Shown in pieces: positions 15,962 through 24,736 of a stretch of 64,000 nt of DNA. The stretch spans positions 1 through 64,000 of the forward strand of contig DBQU01000049.1 of NCBI GenBank assembly GCA_002305765.1. The letters run 5' to 3'. This DNA comes from Deltaproteobacteria bacterium UBA1386 (lineage in GTDB: Bacteria > Desulfobacterota > Syntrophorhabdia > Syntrophorhabdales > Syntrophorhabdaceae). Positions within the stretch are counted from its first letter, which is position 1. Each line of letters opens with the position of its first letter. The notes under the pieces were generated by a model. The model was not told the DNA's origin, searched no databases, and saw only the letters and a list, made by a program, of their open reading frames with translations. Position numbers and translations under genes: made by a program.

Positions 15962-18715
15962 TTATGAAAAATAGCCGTCTGACTCGATCTTCTTCATTAC
16001 GGCACCGATATCGACGGACTGTCCGATGCTCCCCAGAGGAAGCATGTCCGAGAGGACCTCGACGGCAACCGCTTGAGCACGCCTTTGTGACACCCCCTTC
16101 TCCTTGAGCGTCGATGCCACGGTTTCCCTCAGATAGCGTTCGTCCTTGTGGGTCGTGTAGCTCCACCGGGTTCGGGGCGTCTGTACGTTGACAAGAACCC
16201 CCTTGCCGATATCCTCGTTGAGCGCCAGGATCTCGGCGTATTTGCCGGGATAGAACTTGAGCGAGAGGAGAAGCTCCCTTTCCTGGCTGCCGAGGCCAAT
16301 GATCCTCACCAGATTGTCGATGCCTTCCATTGTGGGATTGTCGGGGGACACGTGGCGTGTGAAATACTTGTTCGATGCGGCGGAGATGAAATGATTGCCC
16401 TTCTCCGCCACATCGAGGATATCCTGTGTCACAAGATAGGTCGCAAGCCCCAGTGTCCTTTGCTGCCTTGCGTCCTTGTCGAGCACGTCCAGAATGGGCT
16501 CGTTGTTCTTCAGATTATGGAACTCGTCATAGACAAAGAGCTTCGGCCGCCTCTGAGCAGCGAGGATCCAGTCGATAGAGGCGGCACCGAGAAAGGGCGG
16601 CATCTCGTTTGGGAGATAGACCGCCTTGCGATACGCGAAGTCCCGGTAGAGGAGCAACAGGAGCGCAAGCATCTCCTTTCTCTCGCTGACGAGGCCCATG
16701 TGAATGCAAAATATATCCCTGTCCACGGAGAAGTTCGTTACCCCGTTCAACAAGGCAGCCTGCTCTCCCTGCGCGTACAGGTTGAGGATCCTTCTCATCT
16801 CTTCGGCGATCTGTCTGTCCCTGGCATTTGTGTTGATCGCCGGGTCCGACGCGAGGATCCGCATAAGGTCGTTGAGTGTCGGGGTGGCGAGGCTCTGCGC
16901 CGTCTCCGCCCGCAGAAAATCCTTTCTCTCACCCGTCTTCAGGAACCGTTCAATGTAATGGTTACGATACTCAATATATGTGTCAAAGGAAGGTGCGTCC
17001 GAGAAGATCTCTTCCTGGGTTCCGTTCACTATTCTTACGTTCCGCACAAGCCGGGGTTCCTCTTTGAAAAGATTGTCATACATCCTTCTAACAGCCCGCT
17101 CCAGGATGGATTGGGTCTCTTTGGCAACACCTCTTCCCTCCTCGCCGAGCATTGCCGTGAAAATGGCGTTGAGAGACATGATCTTCGATCCTGCGGGCTG
17201 CTCGAATCCCACCCTCAGGTCAAACATATTGACCCTGTTGTCATTGCTGCCGAAGGTGATGGGGATAAAGCTGCCGCCAAAATTGGAGACAACAGGTTCA
17301 TACGAAGAGGCCTTCGACATGTCAATGACCACAACAACAGGGTCATAGGCCATGGCCCCGGCAATGATCCCGTTGGTGAGTACCGACTTTCCGCTGCCCG
17401 TGGGCCCGATGACAAGGCCCGCCCATCTGTTCTGCCTTGAACTGAAGGGATTGAGCGCCGTAACGCCGCCGTAGCGGTTTCTCAGGACGATCGCCGGCTC
17501 GGAGCGATCGCCACGGTACATCCCGCGCAACGGGACAAGCTTCAACACATCATGACCAAAGACGATGTGCGGGTCATAACTCCTCACGCCACACCCTGGA
17601 AGGGATGCAATGAAGGCCCCCTCCTTTCTCATCCATTCGGCGAACACGCCTGCCCCGTCTACCGCCTTGGCCAGGGCCACACGAACTGCCTGGATCTTCT
17701 CCTGAAGCTTTTCAATGTCCTTGTCCCATACAAGATAGCTGTTGAAACACTTGACGAGCTTCCAGCCGTGTCTCGCCCGGTCCTGCAGAAGATCGTCGAT
17801 GGCCGTGATCTTCTCCTTGTTCTCTACTGCTGCGGCTGTCCGTTTCCCGCTGAAGATATTTGCCATCAGTCTTTGCCGCGCCAGATCGCGGGTAATGGTC
17901 GACAGGTCCTCGCACAGAAGGGTAGTGTTCATTACCATGGGGAAATCCACGTTTTGCAGGATCCTGGAGCCTGATCCCACCGGAATGGTATTGGGGATGG
18001 TGTCCATTACCAGGGCTGCAAAGTAGTAGCGTCCATTGGTCAGGTAATAGTCTTTTGAGTAGAAATCGCTATTGAAGACCCGTTTTCTCAGCGCCAGGAG
18101 CATGCCGCATTCCGACATCTTCATTTCAGGCGGCGGGTCTTCTGGGTTCACTATCCTGGAGATGGTTCGCATCATCTCTGCGCCTGAAAGATCTCTCACA
18201 GCGTAGCCAAGGGGTACCAGGGTGTCCTTAAGGATCGCCACCGCTTCCCCCATCTGCCTGTCGCGGTTCAGGAAGTCGCCACTGTCAAAACGTTTCTTCT
18301 TCCTGCCTTCTATGGAGGCCTCGACAGAGAGCGGAACGATCATGGAGCAGTAGAGCGATGTGTCGATAACGCCTCTGTTCGATACAAGTTCAGCAATGTT
18401 CTCCATTGCCATCGATTCCGACACGGGATCGCCGTTAAGTTGCCTGTACCGGTGAAACAGATCCTGGAGGTCACGGTTGAAATACGTCGTAAATTGGATG
18501 AAGACATTCTGTGCCGTGAGGTTTTTCAGGAAGTCGGAACACTTGCTCACTTCCGTTTCCATGACCGGGTTCTCGACCCCTTCGGCGGCGGCCTGGGTGA
18601 TTTCGAACCCTCTGGCCTTCTCGAAATTCTCGAGGATCAGATGGTCGGTACCTACCATGTTGATCGGTATGCGCCGATAGAACGGGGAAGATCTCTGAAA
18701 CATCGACCTGTCCAT
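15962..18715 (-). CDS. dotO: VirB4/TraU/DotO (IcmB)-type secretion ATPase
   Basis: A 917-residue ATPase of the VirB4/FtsK superfamily. Walker A is GPTGSGKS (437-444), followed by VVVVIDMSKA. Walker B is LFVYDE (about 726-731) in a sequence that continues FHNLKNN. The N-terminal 400 residues correspond to the membrane-associated VirB4 region. VirB4/DotO energises assembly and substrate transfer in type IV secretion. The length is close to DotO and IncI TraU (about 1000) rather than VirB4 (about 800). It follows the VirB5-like genes with six bases between. Confidence 0.85.
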   Translation of the reverse strand: MDRSMFQRSSPFYRRIPINMVGTDHLILENFEKARGFEITQAAAEGVENPVMETEVSKCSDFLKNLTAQNVFIQFTTYFNRDLQDLFHRYRQLNGDPVSESMAMENIAELVSNRGVIDTSLYCSMIVPLSVEASIEGRKKKRFDSGDFLNRDRQMGEAVAILKDTLVPLGYAVRDLSGAEMMRTISRIVNPEDPPPEMKMSECGMLLALRKRVFNSDFYSKDYYLTNGRYYFAALVMDTIPNTIPVGSGSRILQNVDFPMVMNTTLLCEDLSTITRDLARQRLMANIFSGKRTAAAVENKEKITAIDDLLQDRARHGWKLVKCFNSYLVWDKDIEKLQEKIQAVRVALAKAVDGAGVFAEWMRKEGAFIASLPGCGVRSYDPHIVFGHDVLKLVPLRGMYRGDRSEPAIVLRNRYGGVTALNPFSSRQNRWAGLVIGPTGSGKSVLTNGIIAGAMAYDPVVVVIDMSKASSYEPVVSNFGGSFIPITFGSNDNRVNMFDLRVGFEQPAGSKIMSLNAIFTAMLGEEGRGVAKETQSILERAVRRMYDNLFKEEPRLVRNVRIVNGTQEEIFSDAPSFDTYIEYRNHYIERFLKTGERKDFLRAETAQSLATPTLNDLMRILASDPAINTNARDRQIAEEMRRILNLYAQGEQAALLNGVTNFSVDRDIFCIHMGLVSERKEMLALLLLLYRDFAYRKAVYLPNEMPPFLGAASIDWILAAQRRPKLFVYDEFHNLKNNEPILDVLDKDARQQRTLGLATYLVTQDILDVAEKGNHFISAASNKYFTRHVSPDNPTMEGIDNLVRIIGLGSQERELLLSLKFYPGKYAEILALNEDIGKGVLVNVQTPRTRWSYTTHKDERYLRETVASTLKEKGVSQRRAQAVAVEVLSDMLPLGSIGQSVDIGAVMKKIESDGYFS

Positions 18716-18721
18716 CCCCCT

Positions 18722-20218
18722 CTAAAACCCTTCGGGCAACCCGCTGTCCTCGGCATACCGTGAAACATCGGGATCTTCTGTGACCAGCGATTCAGTCATT
18801 GCCCTAAGCGCAAGAAGTTTGAGTTTCTGGTTCTCCATACTCAGGAGATAATAGTTAAAGCGAGCCAGGTCCTTCCAGGCCATGTCCTCGTAGCCCCGGT
18901 CTATGGTAGCCGGGTCAAACCCCGAGAGGCCCGACCTAATAGCGGTGGCCGTCTCCAGCGATATTCGGGCAACAATATAGTGCCTCACCGCCAGCCTTCT
19001 GCGTAGCATGGACGAGTTCCTTCCCGCGAGGAGGACCGTTATCTTCTTGATGTCTTCCCGGTCAAGAAGCGAGACCCTGCTTCTGTCCCGTGCTACAGCT
19101 GCAAAGAATCCGGCATCACCAAGAAGCCTCTTGATCTCCTGTTCTATCCCGTTGTAAAGGCGGTTTATGGCACGCTCCTTTTCTTTTTCCAACGACATGG
19201 CTTTGTTGACGACCAGAAGGGCTGCAGCGATGCCATCCCTCATTCTTGCTGTTAACGAGGTTCTGATCCCTGCGGCCATATCGGCAAGTCCAGCCGTGGA
19301 TGTCCCCACATATTCCGAGGGCACGGCTATCGCTGCTCTGTCCACGCTTTCGAGGACCCTGGCGATATCCTGAGAAGAAACGGCGGCTTTGCCTTCCAGG
19401 CCGCGAAGCTTCTCAAGCCGTGCCGCGAGATACGTACCGCTGGCACCGCAAAACCCTCTGCCTATGGAATCTGCAAGAGAGACCTCTGCAATCGCGGCGA
19501 TGTTCTTGAGGGCCCCTTTTGCGTGTATCGCGCACTCGTCGAGTATCTGCCGCGTATTGCCGCTGACCTCAGCGCCTTGCCTTCCCTGTATCCCGTCGGC
19601 TACGTCCATTTTCCCGCCAAGCACCGTCATACGGGAAAGCAATCTTGCCGATACCGGCAGGAACTCCGCCGTCCGGATTTGAAAGTCTCTGACCTCATCC
19701 GTATAGGTTGCCAGGGCTCGCCGGGAATTGAGAAACTCTCTTCTGTAGTCGCTTAAGACCTCACGGACCCGGCTTTCCTCAAATCCAAGTCGCTTCAATT
19801 CCTTGCTCAAGGCCGTGACTGCAGCTTTGTTCAGGCGGGAGGCAAACACCTCAATGTTCATTCGGGTCTTGACGAAGGCAAGCTGTGAACCAAGGCCGTC
19901 GCTGACAATATCATCGACAAGGGTTGAAAGGTCCGTGGCCTTGCGAAGACGTGTCTCGAGCGCTCTGAAACTGCCGGGTAAGAGTGCAAGGCTCAACTGT
20001 TCAGAAAGACAGAGTCTGAGCTCCGTGATAAGGCGATCCTCGACGAGGTTTTTCAGCAAAGCTGAGAAATATGGGTAATTCGTCACGGCAATAACAGGTG
20101 AGCACTTGACGAAGCAGTCACCCTTGCGCGGAACAAGACCGGCGCCCAAAAGAACGCCGCCAGCCAAGAGGAAAGACACCAGAGACAATAACCGTTTCCT
20201 GGCCCCGATACGGTTCAT
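18722..20218 (-). CDS. long VirB5-like secreted helical protein (first kind of three)
   Basis: A 498-residue protein with a signal peptide (LLSLVSFLLAGGVLLGAG) and an almost entirely helical body. Its C-terminal region has SGFDPATID, KDLARFNYYLL and LLALRAMTESL, which align with the C-termini of the next two proteins. VirB5-family proteins are secreted helical minor pilus proteins with such a Q/L/N-rich final helix. At 498 residues it is about twice the usual VirB5 length. It lies between two shorter relatives and the VirB4-like ATPase. The VirB5 link is inference from pattern and context. Confidence 0.55.
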   Translation of the reverse strand: MNRIGARKRLLSLVSFLLAGGVLLGAGLVPRKGDCFVKCSPVIAVTNYPYFSALLKNLVEDRLITELRLCLSEQLSLALLPGSFRALETRLRKATDLSTLVDDIVSDGLGSQLAFVKTRMNIEVFASRLNKAAVTALSKELKRLGFEESRVREVLSDYRREFLNSRRALATYTDEVRDFQIRTAEFLPVSARLLSRMTVLGGKMDVADGIQGRQGAEVSGNTRQILDECAIHAKGALKNIAAIAEVSLADSIGRGFCGASGTYLAARLEKLRGLEGKAAVSSQDIARVLESVDRAAIAVPSEYVGTSTAGLADMAAGIRTSLTARMRDGIAAALLVVNKAMSLEKEKERAINRLYNGIEQEIKRLLGDAGFFAAVARDRSRVSLLDREDIKKITVLLAGRNSSMLRRRLAVRHYIVARISLETATAIRSGLSGFDPATIDRGYEDMAWKDLARFNYYLLSMENQKLKLLALRAMTESLVTEDPDVSRYAEDSGLPEGF

Positions 20219-20221
20219 TTT

Positions 20222-20842
20222 CTAACGTTCCCCCTCAAGAGCTTCCATCATCTTCAAGAGGGAGAGCAATCTGAGTTCCTGTGCCTGGACCAGCCCTCGA
20301 AGATATGCAAGCTTTGCAGCATCTTTCTGCGCCTGGTGTCGGGAGCAGAAGTCGAAGGCCGTGGACGAGAATTTCTCCAGAGCCTTCTCTACCCGGGAGG
20401 CCTTCGCAAAGGCTTTTTCTCCCGCGGAATATGTTGTCAGTCCGGCACCCGACCTCAATGCCCGCAGCTTTGCCGCGGCCATATCCGCCACCCCCTGGTT
20501 CTTGAGATTGATACGGCGGGCGACTTTTTCAATTCTCTTCACAATACTTGTTGATTCTTCAGTAACCCTGAATATCTCCGACATCGCGGAGGTCTGCTGC
20601 AACACACCTGCGACTAGCTTCTGCTTCAGCAGGATGTTGCGGCGCTTATCAAGGTAAGCACAATAGGGGGTTTTGAAAGACGCAGCCCATTGCTGTGCCA
20701 TTTGGGCAATCGTTGCGTCAGTGGCAACGGGGCACGGCGGAACAATTGCGGAGGAATTTCGGGCGAGGCCAAACGTCAAAAGGACCGATGCAATGATCAC
20801 CACGATGATAAGCCGTGACACCACGGGAAGGTTCAGCTTCAT
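20222..20842 (-). CDS. VirB5-like secreted helical protein (short paralogue)
   Basis: A 206-residue protein with an N-terminal hydrophobic signal (about 8-32) and a helical mature region containing cysteines near both ends (VPPCPVA, YCAYL, DFCSRH). The C-terminus AAKLAYLRGLVQAQELRLL and MMEALEGER aligns with the neighbouring proteins, especially the one encoded upstream, which also ends ALEGR. Minor pilus/adhesin proteins of the VirB5 type are the best structural comparison. Three bases separate it from the next gene and two from the previous one, so all three are co-translated. Confidence 0.5.
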   Translation of the reverse strand: MKLNLPVVSRLIIVVIIASVLLTFGLARNSSAIVPPCPVATDATIAQMAQQWAASFKTPYCAYLDKRRNILLKQKLVAGVLQQTSAMSEIFRVTEESTSIVKRIEKVARRINLKNQGVADMAAAKLRALRSGAGLTTYSAGEKAFAKASRVEKALEKFSSTAFDFCSRHQAQKDAAKLAYLRGLVQAQELRLLSLLKMMEALEGER

Positions 20843-20844
20843 CT

Positions 20845-21600
20845 CTAGCGGCCCTCCAGAGCCCGGCGCATTTCACCCTGAGACATTACGGCAAGCATCT
20901 CCGATTGGAGCATGGCGTTGTAGTAAGCGAGCTTCGCCAGGTCCTTGACTGCCTGGTCGGACTTGGCGCCATCGATGTATGCAGGATCGAAAGAAGATAG
21001 TTCCTTCCGGAATCTTTCAGCCACATACACGCCCTCGGATGCCTTTTCGTAGGCCACTACCGATGCCTGGTTGAATACGTCGCGGAGCTTCACCGCCGCG
21101 TATTCCGCCGTGGTGAAGTGCTTCATCCTGTCGGTGCCGCCGCCCGGAGCACCCGCCAGCAGGATGGATACCTCGCGGATCTTTTTCTGGAACTCCTTGA
21201 AATCCGAATTCGCCGACGGGATGATGGGCGCCGTCTTGCTCTTTGCCGTCTCGGCGAAAAGTTTGCCGTCGCCTCTGGCAAAGGCCCCCGCATTGTTCTT
21301 CATGTACTGAGATATCATCTTGTCCGTGAACGAGGAGATGTTGTACTTGACGAAAGAAACGGCTTTCGTATTGATCGTGCCGGGCTCGAGCTTTATCTTC
21401 ACCTCTTCATTCCACACGGCTTTGATCTTGTCCGTGATCGCCTGGGTGACCATCTTCTGCACCATGCTCATAAGGGCGGGAAAGTTGATCACCTGCACCG
21501 CAGTCGCATAAGCGCTCGTGGCGAGCAGGAAAAAGATCACGACCCCGCAGATGACTTTCCCCATTTTCGTCCCCGGAATCATTCTTAGTCTGTCTTTCAT
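20845..21600 (-). CDS. VirB5-like secreted helical protein (first gene of the 20-kb block)
   Basis: A 251-residue protein. The start at 21600 is chosen because GGAGG lies six bases upstream and a signal peptide follows (VICGVVIFFLLATSAYA). The mature helical region ends with SSFDPAYID, KDLAKLAYYNAML and EMRRALEGR, shared with the next two genes. N-terminal VQVINFPALMSMVQKMV resembles the start of VirB5/TrbJ mature proteins, which open with an amphipathic segment. It is the first gene of the uninterrupted minus-strand block; the divergent Fic gene starts 238 bases away. Confidence 0.55.
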   Translation of the reverse strand: MKDRLRMIPGTKMGKVICGVVIFFLLATSAYATAVQVINFPALMSMVQKMVTQAITDKIKAVWNEEVKIKLEPGTINTKAVSFVKYNISSFTDKMISQYMKNNAGAFARGDGKLFAETAKSKTAPIIPSANSDFKEFQKKIREVSILLAGAPGGGTDRMKHFTTAEYAAVKLRDVFNQASVVAYEKASEGVYVAERFRKELSSFDPAYIDGAKSDQAVKDLAKLAYYNAMLQSEMLAVMSQGEMRRALEGR

Positions 21601-21772
21601 ATCTTTCCTCCGAGATATGTAATAGCCTTCAAAATCGAGAACTCGACCTGGGACGGTCGACAAAAGGTTTTATTCGCTCTGCCGGTGCACGCTCATTGAT
21701 AGGCTGGAGTAATTTGAGGTCTCCGGTGAGTTCTCTTCAGGACCGAACCTTGGGAAAGACACTAGCCTTATT

Positions 21773-21846
21773 CTCCGCACCTCATGCGGATAATAAGGTT
21801 GACTTTGCGGAGATTAGACCTTATAATCTCCGCATGAGGTGCGGAG
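21773..21846. promoter_or_regulatory. nested inverted repeats overlapping the Fic gene start
   Basis: An 18-bp arm CTCCGCACCTCATGCGGA (21773-21790) is repeated as its exact reverse complement at 21829-21846. Inside lies a second perfect inverted repeat, TGCGGAGATTA (21806-21816) and TAATCTCCGCA (21824-21834). The shared core TGCGGAGA thus occurs four times in 74 bases, and the right arm contains the GTG start of the Fic gene. This is the shape of an autoregulatory operator; it could also form an alternative hairpin that hides the start codon. Confidence 0.75.
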
Positions 21847-22963
21847 ATTGACCACTTACATCCATCAACTGCCCGACTGGCCACGTTTCTCCTGGAACGA
21901 GAAAGGCCTGTCGCGCCAACTCGCTCTCGTTCGTCACAGGCAGGGAAGGCTGATCGGCCATATGGAAGCCCTTGGGTTCTCGTTGAGGACCGAGGCGGTC
22001 CTGCGTACGCTGACACTGGATATCGTGAAGTCAAGCGAGATCGAGGGATCGGTACTGGACGCGGTCGAGGTGCGGTCTTCCATTGCCCGGCGGCTTGGTG
22101 TGGATATCGGCGCTACAGCACCGGCAAGCCGGGACGTAGAAGGCGTCGTCGAGATGATGCTTGATGCCACTCAGAACTACAACAAACCCTTAACGAAGGA
22201 ACGTCTCTTCGCATGGCACGCTTCCCTCTTTCCCACCGGCCGCAGTGGAATGAGCAGGATAAAGGTCAATGCCTGGCGCGATGACAGCAAAGGTCCGATG
22301 CAGGTCGTGTCGGGACCCGTCGGCCAGGAGCGGGTACATTTCGAGGCCCCGGCCGCAAGCAGGCTGGAGCAGGAAGTGAAGGCCTTTCTCGATTGGTTCA
22401 ACACGGATGATGACACGGATCTGGTCTTGCGGGCGGGTATAGCCCATCTCTGGTTCGTCACCATCCACCCCTTCGATGATGGTAATGGCCGCATCGCGCG
22501 TGCCATTGCCGATATGACCCTGGCCCGCTCGGAGGCAAGCTCACAGCGTTTTTACAGCATGTCGGCCCAGATCCGCAACGAGCGGGACATCTACTACGAC
22601 AGGTTGGAACAAACCCAGCAGGGGACGCTGGATATCACCTCCTACCTGGAATGGTTCCTTGCTTGCCTCCAGCGCGCCCTTGCCGGCGTGGACGACACTC
22701 TCGGAACCGTCCTGAGGATGGCCCGTTTTTGGGACACCCACGCCAGCGAAACTTTCAACCTGCGGCAACGTCTGATCCTGAACAGACTGCTCGAGAGCTT
22801 CGAGGGAAAGCTGACATCAACAAAATGGGCAAAGCTGTCTAAGTGTTCCCAGGATACGGCACTGCGCGATATCCTCGATCTTGTCGCAAGGGGAATCCTG
22901 GTGAAGGACCCGGGCGGCGGCCGCAGCACGAGCTACTCTCTAAGGAACGACACATCGTGGTGA
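21839..22963 (+). CDS. Fic-domain protein, class II with N-terminal inhibitory helix
   Basis: A 374-residue Fic protein. The active-site loop HPFDDGNGR (210-218) is complete, so AMP transfer (or another nucleotidyl/phosphoryl transfer) is possible. The inhibitory motif SSEIEG (65-70) lies N-terminal, which defines class II. The first residues TYIHQLPDWPRFSW match the DUF4172 N-terminal domain, and the C-terminal 90 residues look like a winged helix. It reads opposite to the secretion genes and splits them. It starts at GTG within a large inverted repeat, suggesting autoregulation. It could be a regulator or toxin-like module; effector status is unproven. Confidence 0.88.
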   Translation: MRRLTTYIHQLPDWPRFSWNEKGLSRQLALVRHRQGRLIGHMEALGFSLRTEAVLRTLTLDIVKSSEIEGSVLDAVEVRSSIARRLGVDIGATAPASRDVEGVVEMMLDATQNYNKPLTKERLFAWHASLFPTGRSGMSRIKVNAWRDDSKGPMQVVSGPVGQERVHFEAPAASRLEQEVKAFLDWFNTDDDTDLVLRAGIAHLWFVTIHPFDDGNGRIARAIADMTLARSEASSQRFYSMSAQIRNERDIYYDRLEQTQQGTLDITSYLEWFLACLQRALAGVDDTLGTVLRMARFWDTHASETFNLRQRLILNRLLESFEGKLTSTKWAKLSKCSQDTALRDILDLVARGILVKDPGGGRSTSYSLRNDTSW

Positions 22964-23000
22964 CCCGTCTCCGATCAAGTCCCGGTCCTGTTAACACCCG

Positions 23001-23387
23001 TCACCAGAGAGTCTTCGTCTTGTATTTGGCTATATCGGCATCCCGCGTGACAACAGGCATCTTTTCCAGAATTGACTGGGCTATGATAGTGCGATCGAAG
23101 GGATCCCGGTGGATGGCCGGAAGCCGGGACACATAGAGCGCATGGCTCATCTCGACAGGAAGCGGCTCGATAGCGTTCTTCATCAGCTGGCCCGGAATGA
23201 ATCGATCAGGTCTGTCCGGCAGACGGAGCCTTCCCAGATTGACCTTTATGACTATCTCCCAGGCGGAAGCCACACTCAGGAAGAGCTCGTTCACCGGATT
23301 CCTCATGACATCACGCACGCGAGATGACGGTTGCGGGCTATCGACTATCCACCAGAGAAACACATGAGTGTCAAGGATAAGCCTCAT
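23001..23387 (-). CDS. PIN-domain toxin of a Phd-type toxin-antitoxin pair
   Basis: A 128-residue PIN protein with the acidic site Asp6 in LILDTHVFLWW, Glu in ASAWEIVIK, Asp in RDPFDRTII and Asp in VTRDADI. The LDTHxxLWW opening is typical of PIN toxins paired with Phd/YefM antitoxins. It is expected to be an RNase held inactive by its partner. The ATG overlaps the antitoxin stop as ATGA. The pair sits between the DotB-like ATPase and the Fic gene, so it was probably inserted into the secretion locus or retained as a stabiliser. Confidence 0.88.
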   Translation of the reverse strand: MRLILDTHVFLWWIVDSPQPSSRVRDVMRNPVNELFLSVASAWEIVIKVNLGRLRLPDRPDRFIPGQLMKNAIEPLPVEMSHALYVSRLPAIHRDPFDRTIIAQSILEKMPVVTRDADIAKYKTKTLW

Positions 23388-23614
23388 CCCTCGTACTCGC
23401 CAAGGATCGATTCAGGCAATGGTTCGTCGAAGTTCTTTTCGATGACCACTTTCCCTTTGGCCGTTCCCGCCACCCGTTCAGCGGTCTTGTCCCGAATGGG
23501 AACAAGGCGGGCTATTGGTGTTCCCGCCCTCGCTATAGTGCTCCCCTCTCCGCTTTCCACCCGGTTGAGCAACTCTGATAATCTCGTCTTGGCTTCGTGT
23601 ATATTCACCCTCAT
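23384..23614 (-). CDS. Phd/YefM-family antitoxin
   Basis: A 76-residue antitoxin. The N-terminal NIHEAKTRLSELLNRVESGE and ARAGTPIARLVPI are the standard Phd/YefM fold, which binds its operator; the acidic C-terminus (NFDEPLPESILGEYEG) would bind the PIN toxin. Just upstream, at 23620-23640, two copies of TTAGTC (minus strand) 12 bases apart and a TATTAT hexamer could form its operator and -10. It starts 30 bases after the DotB-like gene ends, in the same direction. Confidence 0.85.
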   Translation of the reverse strand: MRVNIHEAKTRLSELLNRVESGEGSTIARAGTPIARLVPIRDKTAERVAGTAKGKVVIEKNFDEPLPESILGEYEG

Positions 23615-23644
23615 AGACCCATAATAGACTAAGTAGTGGACTAA

Positions 23645-24733
23645 TCACTCTCTCATGAACAAGGCAGGATCGTTCGTTGCCCTGCGAGCGTCGGCCTCCT
23701 CAACCTCTTCGGAATCGATGAGAACCCTCAGGCTCTGGTTCAAGGTCCAGCCTATCTGCCCGCTTCGCTGCTGCTGACGCAGCAGGTCATATCTGCCCCG
23801 TACCAGGAGCTCGCGGATGGCAGCATCCTTGGTGTCCAGAAATTCCGTGGCAAGGACCAGGCGGCCGCGCTGGCGGTCCGTGCCGGCCGTCGGTACCAGG
23901 ACCTGCGCCATTACGGCAAGGAGAACGTCCGTCAGTTCCTGCACCATCCACTCCTGTTTCTCCACGGGGAACATGGACGCTATCCGCGAGGGGACCTGCG
24001 TGGTCATGAGCGTATGGATGGTTGTGAACACGAGGTGACCCGTCTTGGCCGCTTGGATCGCCGCCGACGCTGTTTCGGGATCTCTCACCTCACCTACCAG
24101 GATCACGTCCGGCCGCTGGCGCATCGCCGCCCTCAGCGCCCGTTCGAAGGACAGTGTCGTGGTGCCCACCTCGCGCTCGATGATGTTGCCCATCCCTTCA
24201 GGGATGTCGTATTCAATGGGGTCTTCTATGGTGACGCAGTTGAGGCACCGTGTCGCCACAAGATACGCTATGAGGGAGGCGAGCGTTGTCGATTTGCCGC
24301 TGCCTGTGGGGCCGGCAATGAAGATGATACCCCCCGTCGGACTCTCAAGGACAAGTCTCAAGAGGTCGCCCGGAACGCCGAGGTTGAGCGGGTTCGTTTC
24401 CACGGACTTCAGGCGCCTCATGACGATGGAAACCCCCCTTTTCGTCATGCACAGGTTGACGCGAAACCTGAAGGTTTTCTTCTCTTTGCCGCTGCCCACC
24501 TGTCTCGCATAGGACAGGTCCTTCTCCTCCCTGTCGTAGAGCTGCGCCCGGGCGCCGGAGACCCTGAGGATACGCTCTATCGCTTCGTCTATCTCGTATC
24601 CTTCGGGAGGATCGGCGGCAGCGGCCATGCGCCCGCTTATCCTCAGGAAGACCGGGCTTTCCGATTGGATGTAGATGTCGGAGGCGTCCTCACTGATCGC
24701 CCTGTCGATGATATCGTCGAGGAAATTGCTCAT
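23645..24733 (-). CDS. dotB: DotB/TraJ-like type IV secretion ATPase
   Basis: A 362-residue VirB11/PilT-superfamily ATPase. Walker A GPTGSGKS (141-148), Asp box TIEDPIEYD (about 168-176), Walker B ILVGEVRD (211-218) and His box TTIHTLMT (about 237-244) are all intact. The N-terminal MSNFLDDIIDRAISEDASDIYI resembles PilT/DotB N-domains. It is close in size to Legionella DotB (377) and IncI TraJ. Its neighbours are VirB3-like, VirB2-like and DotC-like genes, which favours DotB over a pilus-retraction ATPase. Three bases separate it from the upstream gene. Confidence 0.8.
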   Translation of the reverse strand: MSNFLDDIIDRAISEDASDIYIQSESPVFLRISGRMAAAADPPEGYEIDEAIERILRVSGARAQLYDREEKDLSYARQVGSGKEKKTFRFRVNLCMTKRGVSIVMRRLKSVETNPLNLGVPGDLLRLVLESPTGGIIFIAGPTGSGKSTTLASLIAYLVATRCLNCVTIEDPIEYDIPEGMGNIIEREVGTTTLSFERALRAAMRQRPDVILVGEVRDPETASAAIQAAKTGHLVFTTIHTLMTTQVPSRIASMFPVEKQEWMVQELTDVLLAVMAQVLVPTAGTDRQRGRLVLATEFLDTKDAAIRELLVRGRYDLLRQQQRSGQIGWTLNQSLRVLIDSEEVEEADARRATNDPALFMRE

Positions 24734-24736
24734 CGT

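Noticed and set aside
23645..24733. Assignment of the DotB-like ATPase as the pilus-retraction ATPase PilT.
   Set aside because: The sequence alone would allow it, but it lies among VirB2/VirB3/DotC-like genes and another PilT-like ATPase is inside the pilus block.
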